The notes under the pieces: model-generated
Told to the model about the DNA's origin: nothing
Database searches by the model: none
What the model saw: the letters and a program-made list of their open reading frames with translations, nothing else
From: Nitrospirota bacterium
GTDB taxonomy: Bacteria > Nitrospirota > Nitrospiria > JACQBZ01
NCBI GenBank assembly: GCA_016194285.1
Contig: JACQBZ010000076.1
Span: forward strand, 1-33,258
DNA: 33,258 bases
Reading direction: 5' to 3'
Position numbers and translations under genes: made by a program
In this document: positions 1 through 8,411 of the stretch, piece after piece
Layout: every line of letters starts with the position of its first letter
How positions within the stretch are numbered: position 1 is the first letter of the stretch

Positions 1-372
1 GATGGTGTTCCGCAAATCGTCTTCGTTGTACGGCTTGGTGATGTATCGGTAGACGTTTCCCTGGTTGATCGCCTCGATCACGACGTCCATATCGGAATAG
101 GCCGTGATCAGCATGCGGACGGTATCGGGATGCTGCTCCTTTACCTGCTTCAACAGCTCGACGCCACTCAACCGCGGCATCCGCTGATCCGTCAAGATAA
201 CGGCGATTTCATTTTCTCGTAGACTGCGCATTGCCTCTTCACCATTCTGAGAGGTATGTACGGTAAAATCCTCTTTGAACTGGAGGCGGAACGTCTCCAA
301 TGCAAGTGGTTCGTCATCGACATAGAGAACGGGGTAGCGTCGAAACTCTTCCGGACTCAACAAAGGTCTCAT
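1..372 (-). CDS. Response regulator, receiver domain (partial, C-terminus beyond window)
   Basis: Reading leftward from an ATG at 372, 124 codons are open and run off the window edge. The translation is a complete receiver domain: acidic pocket D19-D20, phospho-acceptor D62 in LTDQRMP, signalling threonine T90 and the conserved K113 in TKPY. The DQRMP...ITAY...VYRYITKP pattern is typical of receivers linked to HD-GYP, cyclase or other enzymatic outputs, but the output domain is outside the window, so its effect cannot be stated. The ATG overlaps the kinase stop codon (ATGA, 369-372), so the two are translationally coupled and this is the natural phospho-acceptor partner of the upstream kinase. 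Confidence is high for the domain and low for any specific output. Confidence 0.9.
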   Translation of the reverse strand, partial: MRPLLSPEEFRRYPVLYVDDEPLALETFRLQFKEDFTVHTSQNGEEAMRSLRENEIAVILTDQRMPRLSGVELLKQVKEQHPDTVRMLITAYSDMDVVIEAINQGNVYRYITKPYNEDDLRNTI

Positions 373-3300
373 CGCGTATTCCCTTTAATCGCAACGGCTC
401 CAGCAGGATTTGTCGTAGCCGGTCGGTCCGGCAACTGACGTTTCGGCAGTGTGATCACAAACTCGGCACCCTTCCCCTCTTCACTGCTGACCGTGATCTT
501 CCCGCCGTGGTTCTCGATGATCCGGTAACTGACCGAGAGGCCCAGACCGGTGCCTTGGCCGACCTCTTTGGTGGTAAAGAACGGCTCAAAGATCCGCCCA
601 AGATGCTCCTTTCGGATTCCCTTGCCACTGTCGCGGACTGCGATATGAACCCGGTCCCCGTCCTCCCAGGTGCGTATCCAGATGTCGCCCTTTTCCGGAA
701 TGGCATGAATCGCGTTTTGAAGCAGGTTCATGAAAACCTGGTTGATCTGCCCGGGAATGATTTCAACCCCCTCTCGAATGCCGTAGTCTCGGTGCACCGT
801 GATCCGACTCATCATCTCGTGCTGGATCAACTTAATCGTGGCCTCCAAACCGTCTTGAATATCGACTCGCTTTGTGTGTTGCTCGTCTTTTCGGGCAAAG
901 GTCTTCAAATCGGTCACGATCCCCTCGGTGCGGTCCAGGCCGAGGTACCGTCGAAGATTAGAGAGGCTGCCCTTCGCGAAACTCACGGGGTTGTTCACCT
1001 CATGCGCGATGCCGGCGACGAGCAGACCGAGGGCCGCCATCTTTTCGGAATGGACCAGTTGGGTCTGGGTTTCTTGAAGCATCTTCAGCGTCCGTTCCAA
1101 CTCTTCGCTGCGGTGTTGGATTTCGCGCTCCAAGCGACGAAGCTGAATCAACGATCGAATTTTTGCCTTGAGCTCCTGCGCATTGAACGGTTTGGTCAGA
1201 TAGTCATCCGCGCCGTATTCCAGGCCCGAAATCTTTTCGGAGAGCTCGGCCTTGGCGGTGAGCAGTATCACCGGGATATGCTTCGTATGGGGATCGGTTT
1301 TAATTTCCCGGCAGACCTGGTAACCGTCCTTCCCCGGCATCATCACATCCGAGATGATGAGATCCGGATGGTGTTGGGTCGCCAGACCAACGCCCTCGAT
1401 CCCGTCTCGGGCCTGAATGAGTTCAAACTCGTCCTGGAGCTGAAACACGATGAAGCTCCGCATATCGGCATTGTCCTCAATCAAGAGGATTGTATGTTCC
1501 GGCGGAGTGGACGGCACGGTTGCCGGAACTTGAACCACAACGGCCTCTTTCAGAACATCGGCGGCTGAATACTCCGCCGCCGTGTGGAGCGCCCGCGTCC
1601 AATCTTCTTCCTGCCTTCGCTCGCCTTCGCGGCGCTCCCGCGCACGGCGTCTCGCCGCACGACGATCCTCCGCTGTGCCCTCCAGCTCCGACACTTTCAG
1701 GTCCATCGGCAGCGTAACGGTCATCACGGTCCCCTTTCCGGGCTCGCTGTCGGCCCAGATCCGGCCGTTGTGAAGCTCGACCAATTCCTTGGCCAGAGCC
1801 AGGCCGATGCCCGTGCCTTCGTGCTTCCGACTGGCCGAGGCGTCCACTTGGGAAAACCGCTCAAAGATCCGCGTGCTGTATTCCTTTGGGAACCCGATGC
1901 CGGTGTCGCTGACCGACACCATCACTCGGTCGCCTTGGCCGTCCGTCTCTTTGGAGTGTACCTTCCCACACTGGACGGTTACCGCTCCACCCGGCTCAGT
2001 GAATTTGAGGGAGTTGAAGATCAGGTTTAACAGAACCCGCTCGATCTTTTCCCTGTCGCAGACCACCTCCGGCAAGTGATCGCCGTCTTTAAACGATAGC
2101 CGAATCTGTTTTTTCTCAGCCAACGGCGATACCGACGCCACGATGCCTTTGATGAATTCGGGAAGATTCACCTGATCCAGGACCAGCGTCATCTTGCCGG
2201 CGTCGATCTTGGCCAGGTCCAACAAATTGTTGATCATCTTGAGCAGCCGGAGCGAATTCTGATACATGATCTCCATATGACCCTGTTGCGCCGTGGGCAG
2301 CACCCCCATTTCGCCCTTCATCATCGACTCCAGCGGCGCCAGCACCAGCGTCAACGGCGTCCGAAGTTCATGCGAAATATTCGAAAAGAACTGCGTCTTG
2401 ATCGCGTCCAGCTCTTTGAGCTTCGTATACGCTTTTTCTACCTCCTGCTTACTCTCGGCCAACTCTTTTGTGCGTTCCTCGACTTTGTGCTCCAGTTCCG
2501 TGGCCCATTGCTTCAGCTCCAAGGACATCTTGCTGACATCGTCATACAATAGGGAGTTGCTGAACGCAATCGAAGCCTCAACCTTCAAATGAGACAGAAA
2601 ATCCAAGTCTAGACCGGTGTAAGGTTTAAGATTCTTTTTTTGACCTAGGTTAATCACGCCCAGCAATTTTCTATCGTGGGTTAAAGGGACCACGAGTTTT
2701 CCCTGAACATCGTTAAAATACTGTTTCGCATTCTCCTTTACTGCTGAGTAGCGGGGATCGGCTTCGATCAGATCCAATTCGGCAAGCTCATTTGTTCGCT
2801 CCAACCATTTTAAAAAACTATTGTGTCGGTCTGCTGAAAATGTTTCGGGCAAGCCAGAGACGTGAAAAGGTTTGAGGCCCTCCGACTTCACGTCAAATAA
2901 AATAATCGAGGTGTGTTCAGGATAAAGCACCGATGCGATCGTAGTCTGAAGCTTGTTGACCAATTCATTCAAACCCTTCAGGGCTGCAATCTCATGAATA
3001 AAGTCCTGAAGTATTTTTTGTAAGTCATGCTTGCGGCGTTGAAACAGATGGTCGATTCTGGGTTGAACAATACGAAGATAAGGCACCAAGACAATTAATA
3101 CCGCTGAAAGCAAAATACTAAACTGCCAAGAATTAAGATTAATAATCCAGTCATGGTTTACCCAAATCCCGATTCCCACCGGAACTACGTACATCATAGA
3201 AGTTACAAGCCACATCGCGGTTTTATGTATGACGGTCTGAATATCCATCAGATGATAGCGAACGATTGCATAGAAGATAAGAGAAAAACTGGCCATGACA

Positions 3301-3878
3301 AAGAGGAACCCGAAAGGATAAAAACCAAAACCATAGTTAACAAGGAAATCTGTGGCTGCCGGGATATAAGCTATTGTTCCTAACAGCATATACTTTCTTT
3401 GATTATCACTCACCCTACTATTTTTCTTGCTATTTAGTAACCAGATTGAATCAGCTACTATCGCTGTTAAAAGTAAAAGATACAATGAGTGAAGTGGCCC
3501 AGCCTTGGGATAGTAACCCCAGCTAGTTATGTAGAACCCATCAACAAGGAGATTGGAGCTCCACAGCAAAATAAGAAATGACCCACTGAGCAAATAAGCA
3601 ATTACAACAGCCTTAAGTCTCTTCGCCCGGAGGAAACCTTGAATAAAATGATAAAATACAGATGGGATTAAAATAATAGCTGAATACCCCAATCTCACCA
3701 GACCAATAACTCCTGCATCTTCAGTTCTGCTAAACAATACTGCCCATGTACATTGCCAAACAGCGGTTAGAATAAAGAGCACCCCAAACGTATAATGTGT
3801 CCTTGCCTTAAAGAAAACCAACCCGCCTAAGAAGGCTGCAAGAACCCCCGCAACCGATGGCAATAGATAATAGGTCAT
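369..3878 (-). CDS. Membrane hybrid histidine kinase with two kinase cores (7TM-GAF-HisKA-HATPase-REC-HisKA-HATPase)
   Basis: A 1169-residue sensor kinase. Residues 1-270 hold about eight hydrophobic segments resembling the N-terminal 7TM histidine-kinase sensor. Residues ~285-440 look like a GAF domain. A coiled coil leads to a first kinase core with H503 in SHELRTP, an N box near N622 and [17 protein letters not shown]-lid motifs. A basic Arg/Glu-rich linker (~739-758) precedes a receiver (E801-D802, phospho-acceptor D844, K896). A second coiled coil follows, then a second kinase core of the AHEVNNP type (H959, N box N1055, [14 protein letters not shown]). It starts 12 bp after the ACP-thioesterase gene with a GGAG ribosome site and overlaps the response regulator by 4 bp. 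It probably senses a membrane or intracellular signal and phosphorylates the adjacent regulator. DNA for residues 1-~420 is AT-rich; the remainder is GC-rich like the rest of the chromosome. Confidence 0.92.
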   Translation of the reverse strand: MTYYLLPSVAGVLAAFLGGLVFFKARTHYTFGVLFILTAVWQCTWAVLFSRTEDAGVIGLVRLGYSAIILIPSVFYHFIQGFLRAKRLKAVVIAYLLSGSFLILLWSSNLLVDGFYITSWGYYPKAGPLHSLYLLLLTAIVADSIWLLNSKKNSRVSDNQRKYMLLGTIAYIPAATDFLVNYGFGFYPFGFLFVMASFSLIFYAIVRYHLMDIQTVIHKTAMWLVTSMMYVVPVGIGIWVNHDWIINLNSWQFSILLSAVLIVLVPYLRIVQPRIDHLFQRRKHDLQKILQDFIHEIAALKGLNELVNKLQTTIASVLYPEHTSIILFDVKSEGLKPFHVSGLPETFSADRHNSFLKWLERTNELAELDLIEADPRYSAVKENAKQYFNDVQGKLVVPLTHDRKLLGVINLGQKKNLKPYTGLDLDFLSHLKVEASIAFSNSLLYDDVSKMSLELKQWATELEHKVEERTKELAESKQEVEKAYTKLKELDAIKTQFFSNISHELRTPLTLVLAPLESMMKGEMGVLPTAQQGHMEIMYQNSLRLLKMINNLLDLAKIDAGKMTLVLDQVNLPEFIKGIVASVSPLAEKKQIRLSFKDGDHLPEVVCDREKIERVLLNLIFNSLKFTEPGGAVTVQCGKVHSKETDGQGDRVMVSVSDTGIGFPKEYSTRIFERFSQVDASASRKHEGTGIGLALAKELVELHNGRIWADSEPGKGTVMTVTLPMDLKVSELEGTAEDRRAARRRARERREGERRQEEDWTRALHTAAEYSAADVLKEAVVVQVPATVPSTPPEHTILLIEDNADMRSFIVFQLQDEFELIQARDGIEGVGLATQHHPDLIISDVMMPGKDGYQVCREIKTDPHTKHIPVILLTAKAELSEKISGLEYGADDYLTKPFNAQELKAKIRSLIQLRRLEREIQHRSEELERTLKMLQETQTQLVHSEKMAALGLLVAGIAHEVNNPVSFAKGSLSNLRRYLGLDRTEGIVTDLKTFARKDEQHTKRVDIQDGLEATIKLIQHEMMSRITVHRDYGIREGVEIIPGQINQVFMNLLQNAIHAIPEKGDIWIRTWEDGDRVHIAVRDSGKGIRKEHLGRIFEPFFTTKEVGQGTGLGLSVSYRIIENHGGKITVSSEEGKGAEFVITLPKRQLPDRPATTNPAGAVAIKGNTR

Positions 3879-3890
3879 CCTAACTCCGTC

Positions 3891-4931
3891 TTACATGTAC
3901 TTATCTAAAAATGCCGCCCTAAAACTGTCCGGTACCGGGATCGCACCACCGTCAGGTTTCACAAAAGCTACAATTTGCCGGCCAACTGAAATTTGCTCTT
4001 GCGTTTGCACATTAAAGTACAGGAATACTAGCTCTATTCGAAATCTATCTGCGCGTGGAAGAAACACTTGAATCTCCACATCATCATACAACGTAACTTC
4101 TTTTAAGAACTTCACAGAAGCAAACATGGTGGAAATCTTTATGCCTGAAAGCAGCAAATCCGGTGGAAGCAGACTGTGCATAAATTCTTCTCTTGCCATG
4201 CCTTGCCAATCAAAATAATTTGCAAAATAGACATTTCCTAACAAGTTCGTCTCTTTTAGATAAACCCTTTTCCTGAATGAAAGTAAATTTCCTCCCAAAC
4301 CATTGGTCATTGAAGAATAAGGTGTAACCGGTGTATCATTCCAGCTCGATACGACCCTCAAAAAATCGTCCATATTCTTCCTGCTCACCACATCACTGTG
4401 AGAAAAGTCCATACCAACTCTATAAAGGTTAGCTCCATTGGCTGAAAATAGTCTCGAATCAATTACTATGCCACTCATTTTTAATGGTCCCCACTCTTCA
4501 CTGCAGGGTAACTGGATCTCTGTCAACTCCCCTGGTCGTCCAGGAATTCTAGATACTATACAAATACCACAGTTGCTGACATCCAAACTGTAAGTAGAAA
4601 GAGCACTTTCCTTATTCGAGCACACAATCGGCAGGTGCATTGTTTTCCTCTGGGAAGAACGGCGCTCTTTATTCTCCAACATTGAAATCAGATCTGGGTA
4701 TTCTCGCTTGACAGCTCTAACAACATCACCAACCGTACGACACTCCGTTATCCAGTCGTCTTGAACAGAAGTGCCTAAAAGAGTTTCAATCTCAAATAAA
4801 ATTTCAACTACGATTAACGAATCAAGTCCGAGATCCTTCCGAAGGAGAGACGCCTCGTTCACCTCGTCAGTTGGCTTGTTGGCGTATCGCGCTACTATTT
4901 CAGTAATCCGTTGCTCTACTGCGTTGCTCAT
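3891..4931 (-). CDS. Acyl carrier protein-PilZ-thioesterase fusion
   Basis: A 346-residue three-domain protein. Residues ~1-80 are an acyl carrier protein with the phosphopantetheine serine S38 in GLDSL. Residues ~88-195 are a PilZ domain with R91-xxx-R95 and D117-x-S119-xx-G122, both canonical cyclic-di-GMP contacts. Residues ~215-330 are a hotdog-fold thioesterase whose core (E227-T228-N229, GNVYF 232-236, WQG 242-244, R247-E248) matches, from memory, the enediyne/TebC-type thioesterase pattern rather than the usual DxxGHV 4HBT motif. The start is fixed by GGAGG 8 bp upstream of the ATG. The gene lies 14 bp after the PilZ-ketosynthase gene, so the ACP is the likely carrier for that enzyme and the thioesterase the likely release step. 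The domain calls are strong; the product, and whether the thioesterase releases free acids or ketones, are unknown. Confidence 0.88.
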   Translation of the reverse strand: MSNAVEQRITEIVARYANKPTDEVNEASLLRKDLGLDSLIVVEILFEIETLLGTSVQDDWITECRTVGDVVRAVKREYPDLISMLENKERRSSQRKTMHLPIVCSNKESALSTYSLDVSNCGICIVSRIPGRPGELTEIQLPCSEEWGPLKMSGIVIDSRLFSANGANLYRVGMDFSHSDVVSRKNMDDFLRVVSSWNDTPVTPYSSMTNGLGGNLLSFRKRVYLKETNLLGNVYFANYFDWQGMAREEFMHSLLPPDLLLSGIKISTMFASVKFLKEVTLYDDVEIQVFLPRADRFRIELVFLYFNVQTQEQISVGRQIVAFVKPDGGAIPVPDSFRAAFLDKYM

Positions 4932-4945
4932 AGAATTATCCTCCG

Positions 4946-7219
4946 TTACACAGCACTAAAAATGAGCGACGCGTTATTACTACCAAATCCAAATGCGTTT
5001 AACATTGCAATCTTCACATTCTTCTTCATAGCTTGACCATATACAATGCCCAAATTACATAATGGATCCACCGTCTCTAAATTGATGGTCGGATGTATAA
5101 AACCTGTTTTGATCGTCAATAAACACGTAATACTCGCAATTGCCCCTGCTGCTCCAATTGTATGACCAATAAGAGATTTTGTTGCGCTTATTGGTAGAGC
5201 CGAAGCTCGATTACCAAATACCTCTCGTATGGCCTTTGCCTCTACTATATCACCGACTTTTGTAGACGTCGCGTGAGCATTGATATAGTCTACATCTATG
5301 GGACAAAGACCCGCATCTTCCAGTGCCAGATACATTGTTCTGGCAGCTTCCTTGCCTTGCGGTTCAGGTATAACCATGTGATAGGCTTCACTCGTCGCTC
5401 CATACCCTACAATTTCGCCATAAATACGGGCACGCCTCGCCTCGGCATGCTCCAGCGATTCCAAAATGAGTATTCCTGCTCCTTCACCGATCACAAACCC
5501 ATCTCTATTTTTATCAAAAGGACGGCTGGCTTTTGATGGCGTTGCATTATGATGGGTGGATAGCGCACGCAGAGAGCAAAAACCGGAAAATATTATAGGA
5601 GAAACACATGCCTCTGCCCCGCCGGCCATTACAATATCCGCCATGCCCCAACGAATAAGATTCAAGGCTTGCCCAATAGAGTGGGCGCTGGAAGAGCATG
5701 CGGTCGAATTGGTCAGGTTTGGGCCTTTAATCGAAAACCGCATAGAGATTTGGCCTGCCAGGGCATTTGCCATGACCGATGGAATGAGTCTCGGACGGGC
5801 CGTGGGCCGAACTCCTGCTGCATAGAACTCTGTGAGTTGCCGTTCACCCATAATCATGCCACCCATCCCTGAACCAATGGACACCCCAATCCTGTTTTTA
5901 TCCTCTAGCTCTAAATTTAAATCCGAATCCTCTAATGCCATTTTTGCGGCGACTAGACCAAATTGGACGCAACGGTCAAGTCCTTCTATTGAGGCATCAT
6001 TCAAGTATTTCTTAGCTTCAAAAGCAGTAACTTCAGCTGCAACTTGAGATGGGTACTTCGATGGATCGAAACTCCCTATTCGATGGACACCCGATACACC
6101 TTTGATCGCAGCATCCCAAAACGGCTCTTTCCCAAGACCGATCGGCGTAACAAGCCCTAACCCCGTTACAACGACGCGTCGGCGCCCAAGCTGCCGAACA
6201 CCGTTGGAATGATTCGACACCAATATTTCAACTTGCGTTCCAGTAGAACAATGCACCGAAAACGTATTTGAATCCGAATCGCTTCCATCGTATCCAAGTT
6301 CCTTACACAGAGTTTGGACACACATCTCTAAAACTTTGCGTTCCATTTCACTGGGCGATAAGAACGCTGTACCGATTTTCCTGTTGTGACCGTCTCCACC
6401 ATCATCAAGGCGTACATTGACCACTACAGCTGGCACTTTCATTATAGAGCGGCCCCCACCGAATGAAATTTGGATTGCGACACGAGAGCCAAGAGCTAAC
6501 ATCCGCGGAGACAACAATAAGATCCCATCATTATTCAACTCTATAACGAACCCTTTATCGATGCGCCCATCAAACTCAAATATCACTGGGATATTGGATT
6601 GGTATCTAAGACTGCGGCGTCGCTCAATTTCGGTTTGAATATTTTTAGAATTTATAGAAGCGGATGATTCAGGGTGCAAGAATCCATTATAAAAACCCGC
6701 TGCTTCCTGAGCAAGGGTATCTGTGGAGACAAGGATGTTCAGCAACGATTTCTCTTGTTTTATAGCGTCCTGTTCAAGTTCCTGAACTGCGGAGGTTAGT
6801 ATTTTTTGCTCAAACTCACGAATCGCTGAAAATTTGATCCCGATCGCCTGCTGCAGGGATTCCCCATGCTCGGCCAAGCGGCAAAACACAATCTGCCCAG
6901 AAACGTTCAGATGACATACATTCTGACCAAAAGAAAATTGGAGGGCTATTGGAGTGCCGGCACTTAGGGAGGTTTCGGTAAAGACTAGGAGACCTTCAGG
7001 ACTGATATCATGGGTATAGCCGGAAAAAACCTTCTCCTGTACTCGGAAGCGAACTGGAATTCTAAAGGCTTCCCGTTGAAAGCGACGCACCAGAGTGGCG
7101 AGACGTCGTTGTTCGGCCGTGTGAATCTTCTCGTTATTGCTACGCCTGAGTATTCGCCGTTGATCAAACTCTACTTGTTTGTGTCCTTTGCGCCGCTCGT
7201 AGAATACGGTCGAGCCCAC
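4946..7219 (-). CDS. Tandem PilZ-PilZ-beta-ketoacyl-ACP synthase (FabF-like) fusion
   Basis: A 757-residue protein. Residues ~45-150 form a PilZ domain with R49-xxx-R53 and D71-I-S-P-E-G76, both canonical for cyclic-di-GMP binding. Residues ~198-305 form a second PilZ with R201-xxx-R205, but the second motif is degenerate (E227-L-N-N-D-G232). Residues ~347-757 are a complete KAS II-type condensing enzyme: nucleophile C508 in STACSS, H649 in NAHATST, K681 and H686 in TKSLIGHTIGAAGA, and the C-terminal GFGSNNAS. The spacing between catalytic residues matches FabF, so the enzyme looks active. FabF is normally about 410 residues; the ~345-residue regulatory extension is the unusual part. The start is a GTG with GGAGG 9 bp upstream. 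It is the first gene of the four-gene operon. It probably elongates an acyl chain carried on the ACP encoded next. Substrate unknown. Confidence 0.9.
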   Translation of the reverse strand: MGSTVFYERRKGHKQVEFDQRRILRRSNNEKIHTAEQRRLATLVRRFQREAFRIPVRFRVQEKVFSGYTHDISPEGLLVFTETSLSAGTPIALQFSFGQNVCHLNVSGQIVFCRLAEHGESLQQAIGIKFSAIREFEQKILTSAVQELEQDAIKQEKSLLNILVSTDTLAQEAAGFYNGFLHPESSASINSKNIQTEIERRRSLRYQSNIPVIFEFDGRIDKGFVIELNNDGILLLSPRMLALGSRVAIQISFGGGRSIMKVPAVVVNVRLDDGGDGHNRKIGTAFLSPSEMERKVLEMCVQTLCKELGYDGSDSDSNTFSVHCSTGTQVEILVSNHSNGVRQLGRRRVVVTGLGLVTPIGLGKEPFWDAAIKGVSGVHRIGSFDPSKYPSQVAAEVTAFEAKKYLNDASIEGLDRCVQFGLVAAKMALEDSDLNLELEDKNRIGVSIGSGMGGMIMGERQLTEFYAAGVRPTARPRLIPSVMANALAGQISMRFSIKGPNLTNSTACSSSAHSIGQALNLIRWGMADIVMAGGAEACVSPIIFSGFCSLRALSTHHNATPSKASRPFDKNRDGFVIGEGAGILILESLEHAEARRARIYGEIVGYGATSEAYHMVIPEPQGKEAARTMYLALEDAGLCPIDVDYINAHATSTKVGDIVEAKAIREVFGNRASALPISATKSLIGHTIGAAGAIASITCLLTIKTGFIHPTINLETVDPLCNLGIVYGQAMKKNVKIAMLNAFGFGSNNASLIFSAV

Positions 7220-7378
7220 TCTCCAATACCTCCATTGAAATGTATTGTTACGATCAAATTGATACCTTCCTTGCGCTGGGCTGGGATAGAATCGGATAGT
7301 GCCGTGCCCTCTGCGTGAGGCGGCGATCCGATCCTCGTCAGAGCATTAGGCCAATCGTGAAGGATAAATCTATAAAAC

Positions 7379-7728
7379 TGGTGGAGGCGGCGGGAGTTGA
7401 ACCCGCGTCCGAAGAACTTCAGCCCCAGGTGACTACATGCATAGTGGCTGTTTTTGATTCGCCGCTCCTCGGGTACAGCAACAAACCCAAAGAGCCGCTA
7501 TTCCAGTTTGTCTCATCCCGCGGGCCTGGACCGCCCGCGGAACCAGTCTGCTATCGTGACATCCGGTCTAACCGCACAGACGACAGTCAGATGGACGCGC
7601 CGCTATTAAGCAGCGAGGGCCAATTCTGAATTGGCAGTTGCTTGTTTCCACAGGTGTTTAACGAGCCCCTGTGGGACCTCGGCATGCCGCCCGAAACCTC
7701 TTGATCCCCGTCGAATCCGGTCGCCCCC
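7379..7728 (-). ncRNA. ssrA: Transfer-messenger RNA (tmRNA)
   Basis: On the minus strand the 5' end GGGGGCGA (7728 leftward) pairs with CGCCTCC just before the encoded ACCA, forming the tRNA-like acceptor stem. The 5' part has the conserved GGATTCGACGG block, and the 3' part has the GTTCAACTCCCG T-arm ending in CCA at 7379. An internal tag reading frame ends in LALAA followed by TAA TAG. The length, 350 nt, is typical of one-piece tmRNA. It rescues stalled ribosomes with SmpB, whose gene lies 32 bp upstream on the same strand. The RNA explains the 300-bp gap between the PilZ-ketosynthase operon and smpB. Confidence 0.96.
7606..7641 (-). other. tmRNA proteolysis-tag reading frame
   Basis: Reading GCA ACT GCC AAT TCA GAA TTG GCC CTC GCT GCT TAA gives the tag ATANSELALAA (the alanine charged on tmRNA precedes it). 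The frame is fixed by the C-terminal LALAA-stop and a second in-frame TAG. The exact resume codon is uncertain: GCA at 7641 is the best guess, but GCC or AAT shortly after are possible. Confidence 0.75.
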
Positions 7729-7760
7729 CTCCTTATCTTCGTGTTGAATAATTGATGATC

Positions 7761-8222
7761 TCACTGCCGTTGTTTTTGTTTGAAGGCCTTCTGAATCTCC
7801 CGTTCCGCAATCTTACGGCGAAGCGTCTCGCGTTTATCCGCGGTCTTTTTCCCGATTGCCAAGGCCAGCTCTACTTTGGCGCGGCCTTTTTTGAAATAAA
7901 TCTTCAGCGGAATCAGCGTATAGCCGTGTTGCTGGGTTTTGCCGATCAGCTTGCTGATTTCGTTCCGGTTCAACAACAGCTTCCGCACCCTTAACGGGTC
8001 TTGGTTTGCAATATTCCCATGACTGTAAGGGCCGATATGGCAATGATATAAAAAAACCTCGTTGTTCTCGATTCGGGCAAAGCTGTCACGAAGATTCGCC
8101 CGGCCTTCCCTTAATGCCTTGACCTCGGTTCCGACCAAAACAATTCCGGCCTCCCACTTTTCTTCAATATGGTAATCATGAAAGGCCTTTGAATTGGTGG
8201 CCGCCACCGAATCATTTGCCAT
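7761..8222 (-). CDS. smpB: SsrA-binding protein SmpB
   Basis: A 153-residue protein with the full SmpB fold: the [23 protein letters not shown]-type N-terminal block, the [12 protein letters not shown] segment, HIGPYSHGN, and a basic C-terminal tail ([24 protein letters not shown] region) that enters the ribosomal mRNA channel. It binds the tRNA-like end of tmRNA and delivers it to stalled ribosomes. It starts at an ATG at 8222 and is followed directly by ssrA on the same strand, so the pair may be co-transcribed. A good sigma70-like promoter lies at 8266-8294 (see separate entry). The ribosome site is weak. Confidence 0.96.
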   Translation of the reverse strand: MANDSVAATNSKAFHDYHIEEKWEAGIVLVGTEVKALREGRANLRDSFARIENNEVFLYHCHIGPYSHGNIANQDPLRVRKLLLNRNEISKLIGKTQQHGYTLIPLKIYFKKGRAKVELALAIGKKTADKRETLRRKIAEREIQKAFKQKQRQ

Positions 8223-8265
8223 GAGACCACGTTGTGAAACCAGGGATTAAACATTGCCGGTTACT

Positions 8266-8294
8266 CTTATATCACAGAAACAAAAATATTGCAA
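8266..8294 (-). promoter_or_regulatory. Predicted sigma70 promoter for smpB-ssrA
   Basis: On the minus strand TTGCAA (8294-8289), 17 bp, then TATAAG (8271-8266). This places transcription start about 35 bp upstream of the smpB ATG. The -35 hexamer overlaps one arm of a 14-bp inverted repeat. Confidence 0.55.
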
Positions 8295-8381
8295 TCCATT
8301 GATCGCCCGATGCTTTTTGTCCCGATTGGGCCCATGAACGTGGAGAAAGTTTAAAATATTATTGTATATCAATGGATTGCA
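8290..8381. repeat. 14-bp perfect inverted repeat, arms 64 bp apart
   Basis: Left arm 8290-8303 TGCAATCCATTGAT and right arm 8368-8381 ATCAATGGATTGCA are exact reverse complements. Each arm overlaps the -35 element of one of two divergent predicted promoters. It could be a pair of binding sites for one regulator, or the ends of a small mobile element remnant. Confidence 0.8.
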
Positions 8382-8405
8382 CAAATATGGAGGGATCTTT
8401 ATGAT
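8377..8405 (+). promoter_or_regulatory. Predicted sigma70 promoter, rightward
   Basis: TTGCAC (8377-8382), 17 bp, then TATGAT (8400-8405), with start expected near 8412. It faces right towards a hairpin terminator at 8465-8495 and, beyond that, the DUF721 gene. Confidence 0.5.
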
Positions 8406-8411
8406 CTGATC

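Noticed and set aside
300-1568. A 422-codon plus-strand frame
   Set aside because: It lies wholly opposite the hybrid kinase, whose minus-strand frame has clear HisKA, ATPase and receiver motifs; the plus frame has no recognisable domain.
7315-7629. A 104-codon plus-strand frame
   Set aside because: It is the complement of the tmRNA and shows no protein family features.
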